Shown here piece after piece: positions 47,145-56,779 of a stretch of 64,000 nucleotides of DNA. This stretch comes from Dermatophilaceae bacterium Soc4.6. GTDB lineage: Bacteria; Actinomycetota; Actinomycetes; Actinomycetales; Dermatophilaceae. A program made the position numbers and the translations under genes. How positions within the stretch are numbered: position 1 is the stretch's first letter; every line of letters begins with the position of its first letter. Location of the stretch: the NCBI GenBank assembly GCA_039889245.1, contig JAZGVH010000002.1:3658001-3722000 (forward strand). The letters are read 5' to 3'. The notes beneath the pieces were generated by a model. It was given only the letters and a program-made list of their open reading frames with translations, was not told the origin of the DNA and ran no database searches.

Positions 47145-48661
47145 ATGACTGACACCTACATCCTGGCCATCGACCAGGGCACCACCTCGACCCGCGCGAT
47201 GATCTTCGACCACTCCGGCTCGGTGGTCGCGGTCGACCAGACCGAGCACGAGCAGATCCTGCCGCGGGCCGGATGGGTCGAGCACGATGCCCTCGAGATC
47301 TGGAGCAACACCCGCGACGGCATCGGCGGCGCCCTGACCCACGCCAACCTCAACAGCAAGAACATCGCTGCTGTCGGGATCACCAACCAGCGCGAGACCG
47401 CGGTGGTCTGGGACAAGCGAGACGGCCAGCCGGTCTAGCACGCGATCGTGTGGCAGGACACGCGCACGCAGGGCATGGTCGAGCGCCTCGCCGGCGACGA
47501 GGGGGCCGAGAGGTACAAGGCCACCGTCGGCCTACTGCTCGCCACCTACTTCTCCGGCCCGAAGGTGGCGTGGATCCTCGACGACGTCGACGGGGCGCGC
47601 GAGAAGGCCGAGGCAGGCCACCTGCTCTTCGGCAACACCGACACCTGGGTGCTGTGGAACTTGACGGGCGGTGCGCAGCACGAGGGGGTGCACGTCACCG
47701 ACGTCACCAACGCCAGCCGCACCCTGCTGATGGACCTGTCGACCCTGGCGTGGGACGAGTCGATCGCCGCAGACATGGGCATCCCGATGTCGATGCTGCC
47801 CGAGATCCGCAGCTCGTCCGAGGTCTACGGGGTGTGCCGGCCCGGCATCCTCAACGGCACGCCCGTCGCCGGCATCCTCGGCGACCAGCAGGCGCCGACC
47901 TTCGGCCAGGCATGCCTGAGCAAGGGCGAGGCCAAGAACACCTACGGCACCGGAACTTCATGCTCCTCAACACCGGTGAGGAGCCGGTGCCGTCGGAGAA
48001 CGGGCTGCTGACGCCGGTCTGCGACAAGCTCGGCGAGCAGCCAGCCGTCTACGCGCTCGAGGGCTCGATCGCGGTGACGGGCTCACTCGTGCAGTGGGTG
48101 CGCGACAACCTGGGCCTGATCGGGTCGGCGGCCGAGATCGAGACCCTGGCGGCGACCGTCGACGACAACGGCGGCGCCCACTTCGTGCCCGCCTTCTCCG
48201 GCCTCTTCGCCCCGCACTGGCGGGCCGACGCCCGCGGTGCGCTCGTGGGCCTGACCCGATTCGTCAACAAGGGCCACATCGCGCGGGCCGTGATCGAGGC
48301 GACCGCCTTCCAGACGCGCGAGGTGCTCGACGCGATGAACGCCGACTCCGGGGTGCCGCTGCGAGAGCTGCGCGTCGACGGGGGCATGGTCGTCAACGAG
48401 ACGCTGACGCAGTTCCAGGCCGACCTGCTCGGCGTCGACGTCGTGCGCCCCAAGGTGGCCGAGACCACGGCCCTCGGGGCCGCGTATGCCGCCGGGCTGG
48501 CCGTCGGATACTCGGCCGACGAGGCCGAGGTGCGGGCCAACTGCGGCGAGGACAAGCGCTGGAGCCCCCAGATGCCGCAGGAGGAGAGCGACCGGCTCTA
48601 CCGCAACTGGAAGAAGGCGGTGACGAAGACGCTTGACTGGATGGACGACGACGTCGTCTGA
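47145..48661 (+). pseudogene. glpK: Glycerol kinase with premature stop and frameshift
   Basis: Glycerol kinase makes glycerol-3-phosphate, the substrate of the adjacent glpD. Homology runs the full length of the family (about 505 codons) but has two lesions. At 47436-47438 a TAG replaces the Tyr codon of [15 protein letters not shown]. Near 47953 one base is lost in [12 protein letters not shown], so the frame shifts. Between and after these points the sequence is well conserved: [46 protein letters not shown] and [17 protein letters not shown]. No intact enzyme can be made without repair. Both lesions are single bases in an otherwise good gene, so recent decay or sequence error is likely. 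Confidence 0.88.
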
Positions 48662-48787
48662 TCCGCCCGCGTGACCCGCCCGCCCGAGCTGCCCGCCGGA
48701 GCCGCCCGCCCGGGCGGCGCGCCACGTCGTACCCGATGCTTGTGATGAGTCACTGAAGTCCTGTTTCCCCCAAGGAGGATCCACCTG

Positions 48788-50506
48788 ATGTCTGGTCCCG
48801 TCGCCCTCGACCCCGTCTACCGCGCCGACACCTGGAGCCGGGTCACGGCCGAGCCCGCCGACCTGCTGGTCATCGGGGGAGGGGTGACCGGTGCGGGTAT
48901 CGCCCTCGACGCCGCCACGCGCGGGCTGAAGGTGGTGCTGGTCGAGCAGTCGGACCTCGCGGCGGGCACCTCGTCCCGCAGCTCGAAGCTCTTCCACGGG
49001 GGGCTGCGCTACCTCGAGCAGCTGAACTTCTCGCTCGTGCGCGAGGCTCTTCGCGAGCGTGAGCTGATGCTCACCCGGCTGGCGCCTCACCTGGTCAAGC
49101 CGGTGCGCTTCCTCTATCCGCTGCAGCACCGGGTGTGGGAGCGGCCCTACGTGACTGCCGGGCTCACGCTCTACGACGCCATGGGGGGCAAGAGCTCGCT
49201 GCCGCGGCACAAGCAGCTGACCCGCACCCAGGCGCTGCGGCTCGCGCCGGGGCTCAGGGGGGACGCGCTCGCGGGGGCGTTGGCCTACTACGACGCGCAG
49301 GCCGACGACGCGCGCCACACGATGATGGTGGCGCGGACGGCGGCGTCCTACGGGGCGTCGGTGCTCACCTCGGCCCGGGTCATCGGGCTCGAGCACGCGG
49401 GTGAGCGCGTCGTGGGGGCACGGGTGCTCGACGTCGAGTCGGGGCAGGAGCACACGATCGCGGCGAGCGTCGTCATCAACTCGACCGGGGTGTGGACCGA
49501 CGAGATCCAGACGCTGGCCGGGGGCCGCGGGCGCTTCCACGTGCGCGCGTCGAAGGGCGTGCACCTCGTGGTGGCGCGCGACCGGATCAACTCCGAGGTG
49601 GGGATGATCCTGCGCACGGAGACCTCGGTGCTCTTCGTCATCCCGTGGAACACGCACTGGATCGTGGGCACGACCGACACCGACTGGAGCCTCGACCTCG
49701 CCCACCCGGCCGCGAGCCGCACCGACATCGACTACGTCCTCGAGCAGGTCAACCGCGTGCTCTCGACGCCGCTGACGCACGACGACATCCAGGGCGTGTA
49801 TGCCGGGCTCCGGCCCCTGCTCTCCGGCGAGGACGACTCGACGTCTCAGCTCTCACGCGAGCACGCGGTGGCGCGACCGCAGCCGGGGCTGATCTCGATC
49901 GCCGGTGGGAAGTACACGACCTACCGGGTGATGGCACAGGACGCCGTCGACGCGGCGCGCCAGGACCTGCCGAGCGGTGTGCCCGACAGCGTGACCGAGG
50001 ACATCCCGCTGGTCGGGGCCGAGGGCTACCAGGCGCTGGTCAACCAGGTGCCGCGGCTCGCGGTGAAGCACGGCATCCCGCAGTGGCGGGTGCAGCGGCT
50101 GCTCGACCGCTACGGGTCGCTCTTCTCCGAGCTCGTCGCGCTGGCGGAGCAGGAGCCGGGGCTGTGGCAGCCGCTCGAGAAGGCAGCGGAGTACCTGAGG
50201 GTGGAGGCTCGCTACGCCGTCACGCACGAGGGGGCGCTGCACCTCGACGACGTGCTCGCCCGACGGACCCGCATCTCGATCGAGACACCGGACCGCGGTT
50301 CCGACAGCGCCCCGGAGGTCGCGGCCATCGTCGCGCCGGTGCTGGGCTGGGACGAGGAGCGGGTGCGCGACGAGGTGGAGGCCTATCAGGCCCGTGTCAC
50401 CGCAGAGCGCGACTCGCAGCGCGCGCAGGAGGACCAGGAGGCGAACGCCGAGCGGTTGGTGGCACCGGACATGAGGCGTCGGGCGGTCGGGCGCGCGCTG
50501 GCCTGA
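48788..50506 (+). CDS. glpD: Glycerol-3-phosphate dehydrogenase, FAD-dependent
   Basis: GlpD oxidises glycerol-3-phosphate to dihydroxyacetone phosphate and passes electrons to quinone at the membrane. The 572-residue chain has the FAD site LLVIGGGVTGAGIALDAATR, then SSRSSKLFHGGLRYLEQ, and a later block NTHWIVGTTDTDW. The C-terminal domain (residues 400-540) matches the DAO_C region. The ATG at 48788 follows AAGGAGG by nine bases. It stands directly after glpK and shows no lesion. With glpK broken, its substrate must come from uptake of glycerophosphate or from lipid turnover. Confidence 0.95.
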   Translation: MSGPVALDPVYRADTWSRVTAEPADLLVIGGGVTGAGIALDAATRGLKVVLVEQSDLAAGTSSRSSKLFHGGLRYLEQLNFSLVREALRERELMLTRLAPHLVKPVRFLYPLQHRVWERPYVTAGLTLYDAMGGKSSLPRHKQLTRTQALRLAPGLRGDALAGALAYYDAQADDARHTMMVARTAASYGASVLTSARVIGLEHAGERVVGARVLDVESGQEHTIAASVVINSTGVWTDEIQTLAGGRGRFHVRASKGVHLVVARDRINSEVGMILRTETSVLFVIPWNTHWIVGTTDTDWSLDLAHPAASRTDIDYVLEQVNRVLSTPLTHDDIQGVYAGLRPLLSGEDDSTSQLSREHAVARPQPGLISIAGGKYTTYRVMAQDAVDAARQDLPSGVPDSVTEDIPLVGAEGYQALVNQVPRLAVKHGIPQWRVQRLLDRYGSLFSELVALAEQEPGLWQPLEKAAEYLRVEARYAVTHEGALHLDDVLARRTRISIETPDRGSDSAPEVAAIVAPVLGWDEERVRDEVEAYQARVTAERDSQRAQEDQEANAERLVAPDMRRRAVGRALA

Positions 50507-50749
50507 GGGTGCGGACCCCGGGGTTGCGGAGTGGTGTTCAGGGTGCCGCGCCACAGGGGTGGAGGATCCGGCGATGGTGACGCACGGCCGCCCGCTGGCG
50601 ATCGTGGGGGCGGGGGTAAGGTCCGCTTCTCCACTGCACATTCGTGCACCTCGTCGACGATGTCCTCAAGACCTGACTCGGTGAGTCCCCGAGCCTCGGC
50701 CCGCTCGGATGTGCCGCGCCCGCCCGCCAGCCCCCCTCGGTGCAGGTGG

Positions 50750-51206
50750 TCACGACGGCGTCGGCCAGATCTGAATCAGGTACTCCTCGTCAGGGGCTCG
50801 TCGTCCCCCTCGCTCGGCCCCCGCAGCCGCCCGGCGACCCGAACGCGGGCCCGGCCTGTACCCGCCACGTCGTCGTCTATCAGTGGGGGTGGCTCATGTT
50901 GCATGAACTGAGTCAGCAGCAGCCCGCCTCCGGGAAGCGTCATGACGGTTCGGTCGACGTCCTCCCATTCAGTGACGTCGAGCCCGGGGTCCTCGTCGAT
51001 GGCGTCCGTCACCATGACGTCGATCTGGGCTGTTCCCCACTTGTGCCCGTGGCCCGAAAGATCCACATGAAGGCCCCGGAGCCATAGGGGTGGAGGAGGT
51101 GCGGGCCTGACCCGGGGCCGGGCTCATCCTCCTGCTCGAATGCGTAGCCGTCGACGGCGTACGGCTGCATCGTCCCGTGAGAGTACGGACGGGCGTAGTG
51201 AGTGAC
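50750..51206 (-). pseudogene. Small conserved-looking gene broken by two frameshifts
   Basis: Reading on the minus strand, a coherent acidic protein needs three frames. The first is VTHYARPYSHGTMQPYAVDG to PHLLHPYGSGAF (51206 to about 51080). The second is VDLSGHGHKWGTAQIDVMVT to RVAGRLRGPSEGDD (51066 to about 50790). The third ends APDEEYLIQIWPTPS with a stop at 50750. The piece 50776-51066 alone gives a 96-residue frame. I do not recognise the family, but the mix of charged and hydrophobic strands reads as real protein. The stretch 50507-50749 and the stretch 51207-51380 show no gene I can support. Confidence 0.5.
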
Positions 51207-51380
51207 CGAAGCCGACCTGTACAGCTCGGCCGGGGGCGGGGGTGCAGGCTCAGAACCCGGGGCGGCGGGGACGGTGAGGGCGACGCCGGCTCGAATCTGG
51301 CCACCCGGACATCGTGCCGCTGCCGGCCGCTGTCACAACCAGATCGTCCGGGGCCGACGCAACCCGATGGCACTGTTCGG

Positions 51381-52283
51381 TCAGTTGCTGACGAGGTGGT
51401 TGTCGGCGGTGCGGACGGTGATGGTGGTGGTGGGTCCGGGGACGGTGACGGTGTCGGGGATGGGGGCCCACTGGCCATTGCCGACGCGGAAGTCGGCGGC
51501 GAAGGTGGTGTCGACGCGTGTTCCGTAACTGCCGGCCTTGAGGTAGGGGTGGGTGATGGTGCCGGTGGGGTAGACGCCGCCGGTTTCGGTGGTGGGTCCG
51601 AAGGTGTCGCCGTCGCCGAAGGTGTAGGTGAAGTGGTCGAGGCGGGGGCGGATCTGGACCGGGAAGCCGAGAAGGGTGATGGAGTCGGCTTCGCCGGGTT
51701 GGTAGCCCTTCGGGGTCCAGTTGATCTGGTAGTAGACGGGGAGGCCGATGAGGGTGGTGCCGCCGACGGGTTGGGTGGTGATCTGGGGTTGGGACCAGGG
51801 GGTGGTGTGGAAGGCCTTGATGATGTCGGCCATGGTCAAGGTCGGTTTGCTGCCGGGAATGGCGTCGGCCCAGCAGGTGACCCCGAGCAGGGTCCAGTTG
51901 CTCGGGGGTTTGCCGTCGGTCAGGGTCCGGCGCCAGATGCGGGTCAGGGGTCCGAGTCCTCGTGCAGGGTCGGTGCAGGCGGTGATGGCGCGGGTGCACA
52001 GCGTCTCGGCTCCGGGGCCGCCGGGTTCGCTCGTCGTGCAGGCGGTGGTGGTGGAGTATTCGTATCGTGGTCCCTTGTAGCCGGCGGGCACCGGGCTTCC
52101 GTCGCTGTCCGGACGGTCGGGGAGGTTGGTGACGGTCTCGCGACTGCTGGAGGTGTCAATTCCCCCTCTGTCTCCACTGCAATTGTAGCGGCCACAATGA
52201 CTTGAATCCGCATTCGCAAGACTAGGAACCGAAAACGAAATGAGACAGGTCGCCATCAGCACTTTGAGAAATGGCCTTCTCAT
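51381..52283 (-). CDS. Secreted protein of unknown function with PKD-like C-terminus
   Basis: This 300-residue protein has a signal peptide (MRRPFLKVLMATCLISFSVP then a cut near SLANADS). The mature chain has pairs of Cys (SSHCGRYNCSGD, TACTTSEP, LCTRAITACTD) that could form disulfides. The C-terminal half reads like a PKD/Ig beta-sandwich: FTYTFGDGDTFGPTTETGG and ITHPYLKAGSYGTRVDTTF. The ATG overlaps the stop of the upstream lipoprotein gene as ATGA, so both are translated together. The first 130 bases of the gene are AT-richer than the rest. No enzyme motif is visible. Confidence 0.72.
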   Translation of the reverse strand: MRRPFLKVLMATCLISFSVPSLANADSSHCGRYNCSGDRGGIDTSSSRETVTNLPDRPDSDGSPVPAGYKGPRYEYSTTTACTTSEPGGPGAETLCTRAITACTDPARGLGPLTRIWRRTLTDGKPPSNWTLLGVTCWADAIPGSKPTLTMADIIKAFHTTPWSQPQITTQPVGGTTLIGLPVYYQINWTPKGYQPGEADSITLLGFPVQIRPRLDHFTYTFGDGDTFGPTTETGGVYPTGTITHPYLKAGSYGTRVDTTFAADFRVGNGQWAPIPDTVTVPGPTTTITVRTADNHLVSN

Positions 52284-52888
52284 GCGGCGAGCTTTATTTC
52301 CGTGATACGCCAGGCTCCATCAAATTTCATGAAGAAAGAGAGACTCGAGTCATCTGCCGGAACTGTGTTGACGATTTGATCTGAAGCACCCCGAACATTA
52401 CATTGAGCCGTCTTGGTGGTCACAAAGGTTTTAGCGGTGGAGCTTGAAAAGGTTGCCACATTAATCGAGGTCGGCGTTCCGAAGTCTCCGTCGTAGTGCT
52501 GAGACTTCTGAGACATTTCTTCGACCGCTTCGCGAAGTCCGGTACAGGTTTTGCAACCTGTCGTGACCAGTTGGTCGAATATTTCTGGTCGCGCCGTTCT
52601 GTAGGCAGAGTTTGCCTGCGCCATGAAGTAGGTCGTGAAGGCCTCTGCTCCCGCCGCTGTGTTCGCGCGCGCAGCAGCGGGCACGTTCGGGTCCCCGCCA
52701 GCACTCGTCGTCGCCGACCCGGTGGACGCGCTCGACGTGGGTGAGCTCGTCGTGCTCGTCCCGCTTCCCGTCGACGCAGAGCCGACCGCCGTGCTCGACG
52801 GCGTCGGGGCGGCCGACCCCCCGCTGCAGGCACTGAGGAGCAAAGCGGCGACGCCCGCGAGCCCGGCGGCATACGGAAGGTGTGGCAT
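52280..52888 (-). CDS. DUF6318 family lipoprotein
   Basis: This 202-residue protein has a lipobox (LLLSACSG) after a short hydrophobic segment, then a Ser/Thr-rich linker of about 50 residues. The C-terminal domain (AFTTYFMAQANSAYRTARPE, CKTCTGLREAVEEM) fits the DUF6318 family of actinobacterial lipoproteins. Two Cys in CKTC may be functional. It would sit on the outer face of the membrane. GAGGGG precedes the ATG at 52888. The linker is GC-rich, but the C-terminal domain is near 50% GC, so the gene looks like a mosaic. It is coupled to the next secreted protein gene. Confidence 0.75.
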   Translation of the reverse strand: MPHLPYAAGLAGVAALLLSACSGGSAAPTPSSTAVGSASTGSGTSTTSSPTSSASTGSATTSAGGDPNVPAAARANTAAGAEAFTTYFMAQANSAYRTARPEIFDQLVTTGCKTCTGLREAVEEMSQKSQHYDGDFGTPTSINVATFSSSTAKTFVTTKTAQCNVRGASDQIVNTVPADDSSLSFFMKFDGAWRITEIKLAA

Positions 52889-53053
52889 CGGTCGGCCCCT
52901 CATCTGGTGCGTGCGCCCCGTGGGGGCGTGTCGCGGCCAATTATGGCCCGAAGGTGAGTAGGCGCTGGAAGTTGTCCCCAGGCCCGTTTCGACGTGGGGG
53001 TGACAAAGTGGGAGCATCCGCACCACCGACACCTACGAAGGAGGAGGGCTCGC

Positions 53054-53812
53054 ATGACGACCTCTGTGCTCGTCACCGGCGGGACGGGCACCTTGGGCCG
53101 TCTCGTCGTCGCTCGTCTGCTCGCGGCGGGGGAGCCGGTGCGGGTGCTCAGCCGCCGACCGGGGACCAGTGCCGACGTCGAGCCCGTCGTCGGTGACCTC
53201 GTGCAGGACGTCGGTCTCGACGAGGCGGTCGCCGGCATCTCGACGGTGCTGCACCTGGCCGGCGGGCCCCGAGGCGATGACGTCGCGACCCGGCACCTCG
53301 CACAGGCGGCCGCCCGAGCCGGGGTCTCGCACCTGGTCCTCATCTCGATCATCGGCGCCGACAAGCTCCCCCTCGGGTTCTACCGCACCAAGGTCAGGGC
53401 CGAGCGCGAGCTGCTCGAGTCGGGAGTGCCGTTCACCATCGTGCGGGCGGCGCAGTTCCACGACCTCGTGCTGACGCTAACGCTAAAGGTCGCGGCCTCA
53501 CCGGTGCTCGCCATCCCGACGGGCGTGCAGCTGCAGCCGGTCGACGCCGACGACGTCGCAGCGCGCCTCGTCGAGATCGCGTCGGGGCCGTCGACAGGGA
53601 TCGTGCCCGACCTGCCGGGCCCCGTGACCTATCCGCTCGTCGACCTCGTGCGCAGCTACCTGACCGCAGTGGGGAAGCGCAGGCTCGTCGTCCCGCTGCG
53701 GCTGCCCGGCGCCATCGGCCGGGCCTACCGAGCGGGTGACAACCTCTCCCCGGTCACCGAGACCGGTACGCGCACGTGGGAGGACTTCCTGGCTGCGCGC
53801 GTCGGGGTCTGA
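53054..53812 (+). CDS. NAD(P)-binding atypical SDR (NmrA-like) protein
   Basis: This 252-residue Rossmann protein begins TTSVLVTGGTGTLGRLVV with the GxxGxxG cofactor site of atypical short-chain dehydrogenases. Later blocks are VSTVLHLAGG-like (ISTVLHLAGGPRGD), VSHLVLISIIGADKL and GVPFTIVRAAQFHD, as in NAD-dependent epimerase and NmrA-type proteins. The catalytic Tyr-x-x-x-Lys is present as YRTKV. GAAGGAGG precedes the ATG. It stands alone and its substrate is not known. Confidence 0.85.
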   Translation: MTTSVLVTGGTGTLGRLVVARLLAAGEPVRVLSRRPGTSADVEPVVGDLVQDVGLDEAVAGISTVLHLAGGPRGDDVATRHLAQAAARAGVSHLVLISIIGADKLPLGFYRTKVRAERELLESGVPFTIVRAAQFHDLVLTLTLKVAASPVLAIPTGVQLQPVDADDVAARLVEIASGPSTGIVPDLPGPVTYPLVDLVRSYLTAVGKRRLVVPLRLPGAIGRAYRAGDNLSPVTETGTRTWEDFLAARVGV

Positions 53813-53846
53813 GGCCTCCGACTCCGGCCGGGCACGCGTCCTGACC

Positions 53847-54122
53847 TCACGTCGGATGCGGGTCGACGCTCCACGGCGACCCGGCCACCTCGACGGGCCT
53901 GAAGACGTCGGCGGTGGGGTCCAGCCCCAGGTCCTGCAGGAAGTCGGCGCAACAGGTGTGGGTGGTGCTGACCAGCGGGTCGGTGGCCAGACAGACCGCC
54001 CGGCACTCGTCACAGACGTAGACCTGACGATCGTCGGGTAGGGCCCACAGGCGCAGCCAGTCGCGTCCGCACCGGGGGCAGGCGATCTTGCTGACGTGGC
54101 TGGTAGCGGGCGAGTGGTCCAT
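53847..54122 (-). CDS. Small zinc-ribbon protein
   Basis: This 91-residue protein has two Cys pairs, CPRCGRDWLRL and CDECRAVC, separated by 17 residues. They form a likely zinc ribbon. A further Cys pair CCADF and a His (THTCC) follow. Such proteins often act in regulation or as cofactors of larger complexes. The ATG at 54122 has GGAGGGAAGG upstream. It is convergent with the SDR gene and divergent from the large phospholipase-like gene at 54353. No family name is offered. Confidence 0.65.
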   Translation of the reverse strand: MDHSPATSHVSKIACPRCGRDWLRLWALPDDRQVYVCDECRAVCLATDPLVSTTHTCCADFLQDLGLDPTADVFRPVEVAGSPWSVDPHPT

Positions 54123-54268
54123 GACGCCTTCCCTCCGACGTGACACGCAGAGCCGAGCCACCTTCGAAGACGTGTGGTGGCAACAGAACTCACGGTCGAA
54201 GGTGACGGCTTGCCTGCCCCTCCGGTGCGAGAGCCAGCCTCGGCCAGCCCCCGGACACTCCCTCCAGG

Positions 54269-54277
54269 TTGTCCACA
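54269..54277 (+). promoter_or_regulatory. Second perfect DnaA-box match TTGTCCACA
   Basis: The site lies in the space between the zinc-ribbon gene and the large phospholipase-like gene. It reads TTGTCCACAGG, the same eleven bases as the site before comEA (34830). Confidence 0.35.
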
Positions 54278-54352
54278 GGCGTATCAGGTTGCCGGCCACG
54301 GCCTCCTCCTCGGGACGGACCACCCGGTCCTCATACGGCGAAGGAGTCAGTC

Positions 54353-56776
54353 ATGCCCGGTTGGTACGTCCACCTCGAGGCGGCCCACGACACCGCCCGC
54401 GACCTGCGCGACGGCAACGTGCCGCCGAGCCTCGCCATCGACCCGGCGCAGGCCACCGTCATCGGCGAGCTGTGCCACACGTGGCGCAACTACCTCGCGC
54501 TCGGCTCCCTCGGCCCCGACCTCTTCTACCTGCTGCCCGACTTCAAGAACACGACGGGGCAGGTGATCCGTCAGGTCGTCAAGTGGGCGCTCGACGTCTG
54601 GGAGGTCGTCGACGCGGAGTTCGTCAGCAAGTGGGAGAAGTGGATCGGCCCGATGTCGACCAACAACGCCCAGCTCGCCTCGCAGCTGACCGGGGGCCTG
54701 TCGACGCAGCTCGCCCAGGTGCTCGACTCGCTGACGTCGGCGATCATGAACGCCTTCAAGGGGCTGCTCGCCGAGATGGGCGACTGGTTCGGCGTGCTGA
54801 CCTCCGGCGTGCCGCAGGGCTTCGGGGACGACGCCTTCTACTGGTCGGACATGTTCCACTACCGCAAGACCTACCAGTTCCCCTTCGTGCTCTTCCAGCA
54901 GGCCCAGGCCGCGCTCGCGGCGGCGACGACGGACGACGAACGACAGGACGCCGAGGCGAGGGTCGCCTTCGCCGTGGGCTGGATGTCGCACTGCGCCACC
55001 GACGTCACCGGGCACCCCTTCACCAACGCGAAGGCGGGTGGGCCCTACCGCGACCACTGGCAGCGCCACCACCTCGTCGAGAACCACATGGATGCCGAGA
55101 ACTACGGGGCCCGCAACGCCGGCCCCCTCTACGGCGAGTACGGCACGTCGGCGCTGCACTTCCGTCTCGCCTTCCGGCACCGCACCGACGCGCCCTATAA
55201 CGGGCGGGACGACGCGCCGGCCTACGACTACTGGAGTGGCTTCCCCGCCTACGACAACGGGGACGGGCCCACCGCAACGGCATTCCGTCACACCTTCTTC
55301 GACCTCGACACCGGGCCGCTGCCGGAGCACCTCGTCGAGGGACTGCTCGACGCGATGCGCGACGTCTACGGCACGGACGGCCCGCACATCCTGCTGCAGG
55401 ACCCTCCCTTCTCTGCCACCGACCCCGTGACCGGGCAACCCGACGGGCGCCCCAACGACGCGGCGCTGGGGGAGATGTGGGAGATCGTCTACCGCTACCT
55501 CAAGATGACGAGCAGCGACGCCATCAGCCTGCGTCTGCCGCCACCTCCGTCGGTCTTCACCGACCACTCCTTCCCGACGCCTCCGGGGGGCGGTGGATCC
55601 GGCATCGACGACGACCCCTCTCGGGGGGCCGATGTCGACGACGACGACTCGTTCACCCTGCTCGACCTGCTGCTCGCGCTCTTTGCGTGGGTGGTCTACC
55701 TCGCCCAGGTGGTCATCTGGCTCGCGACCATCCTGCCGGGTCTGATCCTCGACGTCACCACGTTCCCTGCCCGGGAAGTCATCTACTGGGCAGTCATCGT
55801 GCCAGCGTGGAACCTCTACCTGCTGTCCCGTCGGGCTCTGGTGATGTCGGGCTTCGCGGTGCCCAAGCCGGGCGAGATCAACACCGGACTCACGACGCTC
55901 GGCCGCACCGGCACCTACGACGTCGCGTCCGCCCTCGACAGCCCCATCGGCCTCCCGACGGCGCTGACGGCCATCACCGAGCCATCGGGGCGCTTCACCG
56001 CGACCGACACCCAGGGGCTCGACCACGCCTACCCTCGAGGCATCGTGCGAGACCTGCCGTCGGCGATCGGCCGCTTCGACCTCGCCGGTGCACTGGGTCT
56101 GACGTCACCGCTGCGATACGCCGGCGACGCGGCGAGCGATGAGCTCAAACCGTCGGAATGGGTTGCGCCATGGCGCTATCCACTGACCAACCAGGCCGGT
56201 GACGGCGTCGCCCAGGAGGGCGCTCCCACCCATGCTGGTCCGTATGAGGTCGGGTCCAGCTCCACGGTCCTGCTCTCCGGTGTCGTTGGTGACGACGGGG
56301 CGAGGCACGAGCTGGAGAAGGCGTCGTCGCCCGCCGAGACCGAGAAGGTCCTCGACACCCGACTGGCCGCCGACCAGCACCTCGGTGGACCGGTCGACTA
56401 CGGGCTCTACCTGATCGGGCGGATGGCGAACGAGGTGGGGCAGAAGGACTTCGGTGTCCCCGACTTCAACCTCGACTCCGACCGGGGCTACGCCTGGCGC
56501 ACCTGGGACTGGGACCGCAACGCCGTGCGATGTGTCCCGGACATCAACCCGGTCGGCTCGGAGGACTACGGCTACCCGCAGCCGTGCACGTCGCCGCAGC
56601 TCTTCCACGCCGACCACGACTGCCCGTCGGCGCCCGGTCGCTGGTACGAGGAGGGTGAGGACCTCGCGGTCCACTACCTGCCCGGCGCCGGCCCCGCACA
56701 GTGCGATCCGCCGCACACGCACGACCGCAACACCGACCCCGACTGGCGCCTGCGCCTCGACCACAAGAAGGGCTGA
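54353..56776 (+). CDS. Large zinc-dependent phospholipase C-like membrane protein
   Basis: This 807-residue protein has an N-terminal domain like the zinc-dependent phospholipase C family. It shows WYVHLEAAHDTARDL at the start, LGSLGPDLFYLLPDF, MSHCATDVTGHPFTN with His213, Asp217 and His221, and HHLVENHMD with His239/240 and Glu243, which give the expected His/Asp/Glu zinc ligands. No signal peptide is visible. Two or three hydrophobic helices lie near residues 433-490 (LLALFAWVVYLAQVVIWLA), followed by a 300-residue region I do not recognise. It may be a membrane-bound lipase or a toxin-like enzyme. AAGGAG precedes the ATG. The next gene starts three bases after its stop. Confidence 0.7.
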   Translation: MPGWYVHLEAAHDTARDLRDGNVPPSLAIDPAQATVIGELCHTWRNYLALGSLGPDLFYLLPDFKNTTGQVIRQVVKWALDVWEVVDAEFVSKWEKWIGPMSTNNAQLASQLTGGLSTQLAQVLDSLTSAIMNAFKGLLAEMGDWFGVLTSGVPQGFGDDAFYWSDMFHYRKTYQFPFVLFQQAQAALAAATTDDERQDAEARVAFAVGWMSHCATDVTGHPFTNAKAGGPYRDHWQRHHLVENHMDAENYGARNAGPLYGEYGTSALHFRLAFRHRTDAPYNGRDDAPAYDYWSGFPAYDNGDGPTATAFRHTFFDLDTGPLPEHLVEGLLDAMRDVYGTDGPHILLQDPPFSATDPVTGQPDGRPNDAALGEMWEIVYRYLKMTSSDAISLRLPPPPSVFTDHSFPTPPGGGGSGIDDDPSRGADVDDDDSFTLLDLLLALFAWVVYLAQVVIWLATILPGLILDVTTFPAREVIYWAVIVPAWNLYLLSRRALVMSGFAVPKPGEINTGLTTLGRTGTYDVASALDSPIGLPTALTAITEPSGRFTATDTQGLDHAYPRGIVRDLPSAIGRFDLAGALGLTSPLRYAGDAASDELKPSEWVAPWRYPLTNQAGDGVAQEGAPTHAGPYEVGSSSTVLLSGVVGDDGARHELEKASSPAETEKVLDTRLAADQHLGGPVDYGLYLIGRMANEVGQKDFGVPDFNLDSDRGYAWRTWDWDRNAVRCVPDINPVGSEDYGYPQPCTSPQLFHADHDCPSAPGRWYEEGEDLAVHYLPGAGPAQCDPPHTHDRNTDPDWRLRLDHKKG

Positions 56777-56779
56777 GCC

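Noticed and set aside
47436-47438. Programmed read-through of TAG in glpK
   Set aside because: A second, frameshifting lesion near 47953 makes a functional read-through protein impossible.
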